Made by a program: the position numbers and the translations under genes. Positions 1 to 10,600 of a stretch of DNA of 64,000 bases are shown piece after piece. How positions within the stretch are numbered: position 1 is the first letter of the stretch; each line of letters opens with the position of its first letter. Origin of the DNA: Chiridota heheva (lineage: Eukaryota; Echinodermata; Holothuroidea; Apodida; Chiridotidae); NCBI GenBank assembly GCA_020152595.1, contig JAIGNY010000904.1, positions 429,501 through 493,500 on the forward strand. Reading direction: 5' to 3'. The notes beneath the pieces were generated by a model, which was given only the letters and a program-made list of their open reading frames with translations, was not told where the DNA came from and searched no databases.

Positions 1-1549
1 TTAAGTACCTCGCCCACTATTATTTTTTATCTCTAAAAAATAGGACTGTCTATTGACCTTTGTAAGTTGCAACACTACCAGACCACATGCTGACATGTAG
101 CCTTTTATTTGACAAGAGTACTGAAATGCTCATATTTAACTTTGTATTGACAGACCACATTTTGGATGCAATGAAATTATGTTTGAACTGAGCTTGATGA
201 TCCTTTAAGATCATTTGTAATTAATTTTCTGTTTAAGTCAAGTTTAGGCCAAGTTACTTGAAATAGGCCCATGGTATACAAATATTGGCAATGGGTGTGG
301 CAAATGTCAGTCTTATTAGGAACTTGAATAAGACCTATAGTTTTGCCAACTACTTTGGAAACAACATTACAATTTTCTGCCAGGATTGAGAATTGTGGGC
401 ATGTTTTATTCCTAAAAACTAAAAACAAAATAGTGATTGCTTAAGTTATATATCATATGTGATGAAAAAAGTGTTATAATATTTCTTCAAGTGAATACAA
501 AGAGGGTTGGCAGACACAATCTGCCATCCCTGTGAAAATCTCAAAATTGCCATGAACATTTTATATAGGCCTACATTAATTCTACTTCATAAGAAAAAGT
601 GTTCGCACGACTCTTTGTAAAAGTTAATATCCATGAAAATAGAGCTTTACATGCACGCAGGTACATAATAAGCATATTAATATATCAATATTTGGCTTCT
701 TACATAGATAATAATTTTCCTGAAAGTGTTTCACGTTTTTGATAAAAAATTGGTCTTCAAGCATACATAAAGTTCACCTATCTAGTGAATTACTAGTGTG
801 GGAAAAAGAAAAGTATGTATAGATGCAATGTTTATATGTTTTAATACACATTTAATACTCTAATTTAATACACAAAAGTGTATGTACATATCTACACTAT
901 CAACTTGCATAACAGGTATACAGCCTAATTCAAGCATCACTTTTGGATAATCATGCATATAGTCTGAGAATAGACCATGTCTGTATTTTATTCATGTCAC
1001 TCATCATTCAGCTGAAAGCTGGTTAAGATGTAGTCAGATACGGTAACATCTGACTGTAGTATACACTCTAGCCATTACATATACACAAGAATATGCAAGG
1101 ATTGCCTTGCAAGTAGTAGTGCATGACTGCATGAGGGGTTTATCTCACTAGCAAAGGTGAGGCCTTGTTAAAATATATAAGAGCAAATATAAAATCAAAC
1201 AAGAGAAACAAAGTTGCAAAAAAGACAAATACAGCAAAAGTAACAAACCATAAATTGAATTGTATGATAAAATCTGAGACATCTAACTTTCAAAGTTATG
1301 ATAGTACTGTTTGCATATAATATGAAGATACAGTACTTCATTTTAATTTTATTTCCTCATATGGCTTGATGTTATATTGTTAAAAATAGTGTAAAAAGAA
1401 CGTTCATTCAGTGGCCCAGTGCTTAGTTGAGAAAACACCCACAAGGTCCACCCTAAACTAAACAGTATAATCTCAAATCAAATCCACGTCTAGATTTGAT
1501 ATAAATCACATGCATAACAGATAAAGACATGAAATTTATTGGTGTATAT
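1..1549. other. AT-rich intergenic DNA, no gene recognised
   Basis: Both strands were read for conserved motifs and splice-flanked coding blocks and none was found. The short open frames here look like chance. The right limit is the inferred 3' end of the LINE copy that follows. Confidence 0.5.
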
Positions 1550-4240
1550 ATGAATCTGAATCGGGTAAGTCAGCAAAAATCCTTCAAGAGGACATGAACG
1601 CCAACCGAGCGTAAAAAGTATGAGTAAAACATCAAAAAAACTAGTTAGCAATACAAGTATTAGTAAGTTTAGCTTTGAAACAGTCGAGACTTGGTGCATG
1701 TACAATGTCTGACGGTAAAGCATGCAAATCCTTTAGTCAGTTAGTCTGTGAGGGAAGAAAGAGTGTTTATATTCATTATTTTTAGCATAGGGAACCTGGA
1801 AATTAAGGTCATGATTATTTCTTGTATTAGCTCTGACGGTGGGGATAAGTTCATCTTTATTGATGGCGACAAGATTGTTATTGATTTTATTTAGCATATG
1901 TAGCCGGGTGTCGTATCTTCTTCAGTGTTTTTAGCAGGGGCCAATCTAATTTATGAAACATGTTTTTTACACTAGATTTATAAGAGTAGTCTGCCATACA
2001 GAACCTGACTGCTCTCCTTTGAATAGATTCAAGTTTATCCACATCGCACTGGTGATGGGGGTCCCAGACTGCAGATGCGTACTCAAGTACTGGCCTGACT
2101 AGAGCTTTATAAGCAGTGGATTTAACGTCGGTGGGACAGTTTGGGAGGTTACGTTTTAATAGGCCAAGTACAGAGTTAGCTTTCTTTGTTATGTTATGTA
2201 TATGTTTATCCCATCTTAGTTTATTATCAATTTCAACACCTAGGTATGGGTGGGAGTTGACATGTTTTAGTGGCTGGTTGCATAAGGTATAAACAGGTGA
2301 TTTAAAGCATTTCTTAAAGGAAATTGACAAGATTTTTTAGAGGGGTTGAAATTCATTTGCCATTTGTTTTGCCATTGTTCAAGTTTGTTAAGATCATCTT
2401 GGAGGATTTGTTAATCAGAGGGGTTATCAATTGTTCTGTACACAATGCAGTCATCAGCAAACAGTCTAACTGTGCTGTTTATATTATCAGGGATGTCATT
2501 TACATATAAAAGGAAAAGTAATGGACCCAAGACAGTACCTTGTGGTACACCGGATAAAACCTGTTTAGAATCAGAGATTTCACCATCACAGACAACACGC
2601 TGGATGCGGTTGTTGAGGAATGATGCAAACCAGGCCAGGAGATTTCCATCAATGCCATAGGCGGAAAGTTTGGATAACAGGCGCTGGTGTGGGACTTTAT
2701 CAAAGGCTTTTGAGAAGTCAAGAATAGCCATAGAGACGTTACTGTTTTGGTCAATTTGTTTAGAGATATCATTTATTGTTAAGAGGAGTTGTGTTTCAGT
2801 CGATCTTTTTGCACGGAAGCCATGTTGTGAATCAGTTAAGATATTATGCTCATCAAGGAATTTCATCACATGTGAGTGGATTATATGCTCAAGGATTTTA
2901 CTACAAACGCAGGTGAGGGAAATAGGTCTATAATTAGCTGGGTTTTGTTTATCACCTTTTTTAAAACCGCTACATATGTTTGCTTCTTTCCACTTGTTAG
3001 GGATAGTACCATTATCGACAGAGGTTTGAAAGAGATCACTTAGAATTTCATAGAGGTCATCAGCGTGTGTTTTTAGAAACCATGGTGGTATTTGGTCAGG
3101 ACCTGAGGCTTTGTTGGGGTCTAGGTTATGCAGTTGCTTTTTGACACCTTCTGGGGTAATTATAAGTTGGTTTATTTTGCTGTTGGTGAGTGGTTTAGTA
3201 ACAGGGATTTGAGAGGTGTTTTCTTCTGTGAAAACACTGAAAAACTGGTCATTTAGAATGTTAGCTTTAGTTTTACTGTCACTGCAGAGTTTACCATTAT
3301 TTAGTAGATCAGACACACCTACAGAGTTACTTCTTAATCTTTTGATATAGGACCAGAATGCCTTTGGGTTTTCGTTAAGTGAGTTTTTAGGTTTATCACA
3401 GATGAAGGTCTTTCTAGCTTCTTTGAGGTTTTTACAGACAGCCTTTCTAAAGCTTTTATAGGTAGTCCAGTCATTGGCTTGTTGATTAGTCTTAGCTTTT
3501 TTAAACAGTTTATGTTTCTTCCTGCAGAGACGGCGTTGGATACGTGTGAACCAGGGCAGATTTAGTTTAGTTGAGGTGAATTTGTAAGGCGTGTTTTCAT
3601 CAATAATCAATTTAATTTCCTCTTCAAAGAAATTCCATTTTTCATCAACATCAATGGAGTTATTGAATTGAGTATAATATTGCAGTTTAAATTTGGTCAG
3701 GTCTTCTTTTATTCATTTTATGTTAGCTTTTTTTTCAAATAGATTTTACGTTTAGGCAACTTTTTACGAGGAGGGGAGATATTTAGGGTCAGTTCAACAA
3801 TATCATGGTCACTTATACCGGGAATGACATTAGCTGAGGTAACAGCTGGTGAATTGTTAGTAAAAACAAGATCAAGGATGTTGTTATCTTTGGTGGGTGA
3901 CTGCACCATTTGAGTGAGATTGAATGAATTGGTCACTTTAAGAAGAATTTTGGCTGCTTCGGAGGAAGTGTTAGTTCCTGAAATAATGTTTAGACTCCAG
4001 TAAATGTTAGGTTGGTTGAAATCACCAGCAAGAATAACATTGTTTTTGTCAGCATTTTTACCAAGCTTTTGGAGGGATTTTTTTAACTCAAGTAGGCTAG
4101 TGAGATCATTGTGACTGGGTCTGTAAAATGTTTCTATATACATGCTCTTTTCCTTGGGAAATTGGAATTTGGTTTAGATAATTTCACAGTCGGAGTCTAA
4201 TTTAGTGAGCTCAGTGAAAACCAGATGAACATTCAATCAT
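1550..4240 (-). mobile_element. CR1/jockey-like LINE, 5'-truncated copy 1
   Basis: This is a non-LTR retrotransposon read on the minus strand. From 5' to 3' it holds the C-terminal part of an apurinic-type endonuclease (about 4240-3718, with TFYRPS, AGDFNQPN and GISDHD blocks), then reverse transcriptase (about 3610-2411, with NYRPISL, DSQHGFR, LDFSKAFDKVPH, SGVPQGTVLGPLLF and the catalytic FADD). The thumb region follows (2330-1887, with HPYLGVEID and ALVRPVLEYASAVWDPH), then a short C-terminal tail to about 1550. The endonuclease start is missing. The coding parts fall in different frames around 3.7, 2.4 and 1.9 kb, so this copy cannot make one product. The assignment to the CR1/jockey group is from remembered RT motifs; the exact clade is unsure. 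Confidence 0.85.
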
Positions 4241-4820
4241 TTTGATATCTACTACCTTGATGTGGTCATATGATCAGTGTAATTGACTATTACTCAGTGA
4301 TGCTTTCTTTAATTTTTGATGGCCTAACTTCAGTAGGTTTATCATTAGTAGGTCTGTAGGTGGGCCTATTGGCTGAAATCATATGTGCATTTTTTCATAT
4401 CTTTTTTTAACCGATTCTGGTCCTACTCGGATTTACGGCTTAGGCCTAACTTTATAAATTGTGAATTTAACAAAATTTGATGAAAGCATCGATCTAGGTC
4501 TAATGCTTAGATTACAATCTCCGAAAGAGTTTTCCAGCGATTAATAACTGATTAATCGAATGCGTATTTTTATTCGTGACCGCTAATACTGGCCTTGTTT
4601 GAAGAAGAAAAAAAAAAAAAACTCGTGCAAAGTGGCAAGAAGTTCGAGCTTTGTTTACTTGCGAATTAAACAACAAATTTTCAGTTAAAATCACAACCAA
4701 CTGTGTAGATTTCTCCCCACTACTATTCTGCGTAGAAACTATTGACTAAAATTAAAGCATTTTGTACGATATTAATAATGAAATCACGGTGAGAATAACC
4801 AATTTACAATGATTTACCGA
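4241..4820. other. Intergenic spacer between LINE copies
   Basis: No coding signal was seen. It includes a run of 14 or more A near 4607-4621. It separates two copies of the same LINE that lie in opposite orientation. Confidence 0.4.
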
Positions 4821-5910
4821 TAATCAAATCCTCCAACAAATCCTCCAAGATGATCTTAACAAACTTGAACAATGGCAAAACAAATGGCAAATGAATTTCA
4901 ACCCTTCTTAATGCTACATCTTGTCAATTTCCTCTAAGAAATGCTTTAAATCACCTGTTTATACCTTGTGCAACCAGCCACTAAACCATGTCAACTCCCA
5001 TCCATACCTAGGTGTTGAAATTAATAATAAACTTAGATGGGATAAACATATACTTAACATAACCAAGAAAGCTAACCCTGTACTTGGCCTATTAAAACGT
5101 AACCTCTCAAACTGTCCCACCGACGTTAAATCCACTGCTTATAAAGCTCTAGTCAGGCCAGTACTTAAGTACGCATCAGCAGTCTGGGACCCCATCACCA
5201 GTGCGATGTGGATAAACTTGAATCTATTCAAAGGAGAGCAGCCAGGTTCTGTATGGCAGACTACTCTTATAAATCTAGTGTAAAAAACATGCTTCAAGCC
5301 TGGGTTGGGTAGACACGCCAGTGTACCGCAACTGGTTATCAAAGGCCGTGGACATTGACTTGGTTGTCGATGTTTTGTCTGTCCGTACGTCGTACCTATG
5401 TTCTCGTCCGGGTCGTATTAAGCGTTTCGTGATAGCATTGTTACTATCATAACCGAATACGCAGGCGACGACCCCGTCATTGTAATTGTGTGTTCACTCG
5501 TCGTCGTCGTCGTCGATGCTTCATAAATTAGATTGGCCCCTGCTAAAAACACTGAAGAAGATACAACACCCGGCTACATATGCTATATAAAATCAATAAC
5601 AATCTTTTCGCCATCAATAAAGATGAACTTATCCCCACCGTCAGAGCTAATACAAGAAATAATCATGACCTTAATTTTCAGGTTCCTTATGCTAAAAAGA
5701 ATGTATATAAACACCTTTTCTTTCCTCACACACTAAAGGATTGGAATGCTTTACCGTCAGACATTGTACATGCACCAAGTCTCAACTGTTTCAAAGCTAA
5801 AGTTACTAACACTTGTATTGCTAACTAGTTTTTTTACTCATACTTTTTACGCTCGGTTGGCGTTCATGTCCTCTTGAAGGATTTTTGCCGACTTAACCGA
5901 TTCAGATTCA
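4821..5910 (+). mobile_element. CR1/jockey-like LINE, truncated copy 2
   Basis: This is the same family as the minus-strand copy at 1550-4240, here on the plus strand and starting just after the FADD region. The thumb segment (4921-5280) includes HPYLGVEINNKLRWDKHI and ALVRPVLKYASAVWDP, nearly identical to copy 1. The C-terminal tail runs 5580-5830 with FPHTLKDWNALPSDIVHAP. The frame is interrupted by a 219 bp insertion at 5297-5515. Both copies lose similarity just after a GATTCAGATTCA stretch, which I take as the 3' end. Confidence 0.85.
5297..5515. mobile_element. SINE-like 219 bp insertion with 8 bp target duplication
   Basis: The LINE copy at 1550-4240 lacks this block. Here the target word ATGCTTCA occurs at 5289-5296 and again at 5516-5523, directly bounding the insert. 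The insert is richer in CG than its surroundings. It has no terminal inverted repeats and ends in a (CGT)n-type simple tail of about five units, which suggests a SINE or other non-autonomous retroposon. It contains a small hairpin (TGATAG...CTATCA) near its middle. No convincing A and B box pair was found, so the RNA ancestor is unknown. Confidence 0.7.
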
Positions 5911-6014
5911 GAATCAATCAAGCACAATATGCGTAGTTTCCGTACGTACAGTTTTCCCGCACTGTGCCGACCAATGCGCACTTTTAGATTAGGTCTATGG
6001 TACGGCAGTATTCC

Positions 6015-6474
6015 GTAGCACGGAACTAATTATTTTCCCTATTGAAGCCTGTGATGAAAGAGTCAAGTTCGGGGTCCTTTTTGTACCAGATTGTTATAGA
6101 TTTGGGATGTTTTCTTAAAAGTACAATCTATTATCTCTTGGATGAGGGTACATTCAATAAGGGTCTCTAGAGGTGTTTGCCTTTTTTTTAGGCTGAAGTG
6201 AAGAGATGTTATACACCCTCACCAAATCACTCAAATTTTGGTGTGGGTCCTTGGTAAAATAGTTCCCCATGAAACTTTTACTCAAACAAATCTCGTCAAG
6301 TTTGGACATGCATAGTCAAGTTATATCCTTTCCCTACCATTGCTGAATGTTCGATTTCTCAGCTTCCTGTCCCATGAAATAAGACCTCGAAAAATATTGT
6401 TATAAGCCTTGTTTTTTTTTCTTCCAAGTTCTCATTTTTGACGACAGAGTGATACCTTATTAGTTCCGTGCTAC
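6015..6474. mobile_element. MITE with GTAGCACGGAACTAAT terminal repeats
   Basis: The left end reads GTAGCACGGAACTAAT and the right end is its reverse complement (ATTAGTTCCGTGCTAC), about 460 bp apart. There is no coding capacity between them. The target duplication is not clear. It lies about 0.8 kb upstream of the methyltransferase start codon. Confidence 0.65.
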
Positions 6475-6550
6475 CATTCGGTGTAACGGCCTTTGATCTT
6501 CCCGCTTGAAAGGGTAAACACGTGTACGGCTTGTATTGAAATAGTGTATC

Positions 6551-7014
6551 AAACGCCAAGTGGGCAAAAACTAGGCGGTAAATAAATAGGCGATCGAATT
6601 TATGAGGCGATGCATGATAAATAATAGAAAGCGGTGGTACAACATCAGAAGTAGTGATACATTTTCTTCGGTCATATCTGTAAGGTGGTCATACATTTCA
6701 GTTGGTGGTGGTAGATTCTATGAGGTGGTGGTTAATAATAGAAGGTAGTGATGGATTTTCTTCCGTCATATTTACGAGGGGCCCGGGTGATTAATTTATC
6801 GCCGCTTGATATTTTATATCGCCGCCGAATATCTTTATCACGGTTTGTTGTCAATCATCGACGATAGATAATTTAGACCGACAATAATGAAACATCGCTA
6901 GATAAATTTTATCACTACCTTCAATTTTTTACCACCGCCTTCAATAGTTGATCATCACCTCATATATTTGACCGCCTACTAGATTACCATCGAGTTTTTA
7001 CCCACTTGGCGTTT
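6551..7014. mobile_element. Inverted-repeat element with subterminal repeat arrays
   Basis: Its ends are near-perfect inverted repeats (AAACGCCAAGTGGGCAAAAA on the left; the right end is the complement, with T for C at one position). Inside the left half, short motifs of the type GGCGGT, GGCGAT, GGTGGT and GTAGTGAT recur about every 15-25 bp. The right half carries their complements (ACCACCGCC, ATCATCACC, ACCGCC, ATCACTACC). The result is a foldback layout with inverted subterminal arrays. It ends 267 bp before the methyltransferase ATG. Confidence 0.65.
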
Positions 7015-7281
7015 CATAGTTGCAGACTTACGTAAACTTAACACAGTAGACAGTGTTAGATATGCAGAGTGCATGTAAATTTGCATAGCAATACTATCAG
7101 ACTGGTATAGCTACAGATTAGTACGACTCACCAGCAAGCAGCTAGACAACCTTGAAATTACGTACTGTACTAGTGTAGTAGGCCCTCCTCTCTCTGGTTT
7201 GATGTAAAATAATTGTCAGAGTCACTGTAATACTGGAACTCCAAATAATTTGTGAAATAAAATCTACTTCAGAAGGCTAAA

Positions 7282-7659
7282 ATGTCAGGAATACTACAGA
7301 GTTCAGATCGACGGTTTCTTGGAACGGTTGCACTCGCCGCGGCTGGGGCAGGAGCCGCTGTAGCTTTGGGTATTCAACAGCTTTTAAGTAAAAATGAGAC
7401 CCCATCAAAACCCGAAGAAAAACCCAAAGAAGAAACTAAACCGGTGACAAACCCTCCTGTTGATGAAGAAACTAGACCACCACAGTCTGACCCCAACAAA
7501 AATGTTTACGAAACTGAGAAATACGTGAATGAGTATCTTTTATTACATTTTGGAGAAGCAGATGATGTTTTACGTCACAGTTTTGTGCCTATGGATTCTC
7601 TAGAATTTCCAAGGAAAGTTGCCAAGGAGTGCTTAGATGCCTACAGTCGACTGGATAAG
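7282..7659 (+). CDS. Methyltransferase exon 1 (N-terminal anchor, linker, start of fold)
   Basis: 126 codons from ATG to AAG, with donor GTGAAT at 7660. It encodes the hydrophobic N-terminus, the charged linker and the YETEKYVNEYLL block that opens OvoA-type methyltransferase domains. Reading on past 7659 leaves the family, so the longer open frame to 7710 runs into intron. Confidence 0.88.
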
Positions 7660-10600
7660 GTGAATATCTTTAAATTCTTTTTATATTTGATGCATGTCAC
7701 GCTCCATTGACATTATCCGGTCCTATCCTAATGCACTTGTCAATTGTATGTCTCACCCTAGTGAGATAACATATCTCTTTGTATGCCCTACATCATGCTA
7801 CGCACTACATGCAATATAGAGTGAGACCAGGGAGTTGCAATGGCGACTCCCTGGTAAGACTCCGTTCTATCTGTTTTAACGTGGAAATTGTCTCAGACGA
7901 CTACACCGTCTATTTACTTCACCTGTGTAATATTGTACTAAGGCCTACGGCACATACAAATATATAGAGCCTAGTTTAACTTCTGTTAAATATTGCTGTT
8001 AATCTTGTAAGTAATTAAAATATGTCGGTAATTCTAAAATGGGTAAAATTGTAAGCCAATATTGTACACTCCTTTCAGTTCAACTGTACGCTCTTGGAAC
8101 ATTTTATTTTATTTTTTAACTAGGGTGCGCAACATCGATAAGCGTACTAATAAATATAATGGCAGAGAAGTGGACGTACGTGCCTCCGTGGCCACGCCTG
8201 TGCACGGCATGATTTTCATAAGGCCACAGATGGTACTGCAGTTATTTTTATCAAAATGGAATAATTATAGATACCTGTTTTCTTGATGGAGCAGTATTTC
8301 CAGAGCAGTATTTCTGAAGAACGTTTAATCTAGAAGGAATAGGACAGTAAGATCTGAAGATAAGGAAACTTTTGCAAGAAAGTATTTGGGGTATGTGATA
8401 TGTTAGAACTTTAATGCAGATCATGAAAGGTCCCAAAATGTTTTCTGTTGTTTTACGAAGGGTCCTGGTTCCTCTGTTACGCGATTTTGGAAGAAAGATT
8501 GAGGACAGCTTTCTAATATCTAGCCTAACCAGGGGAAGACCCGTAGCAAGGAAATTGAAAGGGGGTGGACCGTTTGTCGTATGACAGGACAACAAAAATT
8601 GAAATTCCAGATGCTTATTATTCTTTTAGATTTTAAAAGGGCACTTTCTCAACAAATGGGGAGTTTGTTTGCTCTGACAACCCCTCCTACCCCGGCTAAG
8701 GGCCTGAGGAGCCAACATACAAAATATACTCTCTTTTTTTGGTGAATTATGACCTTCCGCCCGATGGGCCATCAAGGGCGCATGTTCAAAGATATCACAA
8801 TTTATCAACACTTTTACTCAAACATTCCTATTAGCGAAACTAACAAAAGTCAGACAGTATTCAAAACAGGAGGGGACAGGAAACTTAGCATTTTATTGAG
8901 CGTGTTAATAGATAAATCATGACCAAACTAATCATGGACAGTATGGAAATAGTCAAGAGGCCCATCGATCCCGGGAGGAAAAAAAGTATGTGGCATCCCA
9001 TTTAGGAGGGCGAAATCCTCCCGCTAACTGCTGTTATACCCACGGGTTGGGAACCACATCCTTGAAGTGTTGCAAATGCTAGATGTTCATACCAAGGGGA
9101 AAAATTGGCAGAAGTTTCAGTATCCAACCCATAATGCCAATCTTGGAGGAATATATACAATAACAGAATAATGTACAGTGAAAAAGAATATATTTTAGTA
9201 CAAGCAAGCATGCAAGAAGAACATACATTATTAGAAAGACACCACTTAAATTGATCACCCTTGAAGCAGGTGGGTGGTATCAGAGATCGCGTTAAGACAA
9301 ATTTGTCGTATATTACGCCATGGCTGAAATTTCTTATGACACAGGTTGTACCTGCGTCATAAGATATAGATATAGCATGTAGAGTTTTACGCCAGAGTTT
9401 TTTATTAAGATAAATGAAAATCATGAACATCTTATCTCTGTGGTGCGATTCAGTTTTATTTCACACAAAAATGATTTTGAATTACTCATAAATAAAATTA
9501 AAATGACACAACTACAAGACTAAAGGCCAAATGATTCAAAATGCTTGTTGTGCTGTCATAAACACATATAGGCTAGTACATAGACCATATGCATGATGTA
9601 CAGGTGTACATACAGTGTACAGTGTACTTGACAGTCTTAATGTTGTTTTGAATGCAGGCTGTCAATTGTCAACGATATTATTAGCTAGGATTCAACTTTC
9701 TTCCTGTATTGTGTTGATCGTGTATCTGTCAAGTGGTCACAATCTGCAAGTCAACTTACTATACTGTAAGGAAATAGGCGTGTTCAAGATCTGAATAGTA
9801 TATTATCGTTGACAATTGGTCAAAGTTCACTAAAACATCATGAAAGTTTGGATACAATAAACATAAGTATTTTCTAGTTTATTTTTGGATTTTTAACCCA
9901 AATTTCATGATTCAACAATCAACATTATACAATGATTGGGTATGAAATTTTTCTTAATATTTTTATGATTATAATAGTCCGATTTTTAATGTTTTTGGTA
10001 TTTTAAGTGCAATTTTCATTCACTTTAGCGAGGTAGACCTACACAAGTGTGTGTGTTATTAATTACTTGCATGCTTCGCTAGCGCGCAATGCCTTGTACA
10101 TTACGCAATGGCCTGTACATATGACAGCAAATTTACAAAATATGCCAAACTTTAAGGGCTTGTCGTAACCAAATACGCCAGTCAAAAAATTAAAACGCAA
10201 CCTCTGGGTGGTATACTATGTTAATATTACATATTACATGTTCAGCTGAAGGATGTACAGAATGCCTATATACTGTTCTGTCTCAGTTGATAATTCTTCT
10301 GGACAGGGACACACCTTAGATTTCAGAAAATAAAAGCAGACTCATTTCGGACACTTCAAAGGAAAGGGGATTCATTTCCAATAAGATTTGTGATGATGAA
10401 GAAACTATTAAAAGCACAAATAAATGCATCACTTCAGACTTTCAAATTTCCGACTTAAAAGTCAACGCGATTGGGACTGTTTTAACTAAAGAAACCGCAC
10501 AGCAAAAGGAGAATTAAATGTGTCTGCTGCAGATGTTTTAAAAAGTCAAATAAATTATGAAACAGATCAAATTTATCTGTGAACAAAAATACATAAATCA

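Noticed and set aside
2445-2933. Plus-strand ORFs over the first LINE
   Set aside because: They are antisense shadows of the reverse transcriptase on the minus strand.
1-7281. Upstream DinB or sulfoxide-synthase exons that would make this a full OvoA gene
   Set aside because: I looked for the iron-binding and FGE-type motifs on the plus strand and saw none; the interval is occupied by LINEs and MITEs. Exons further left, outside the window, cannot be excluded.
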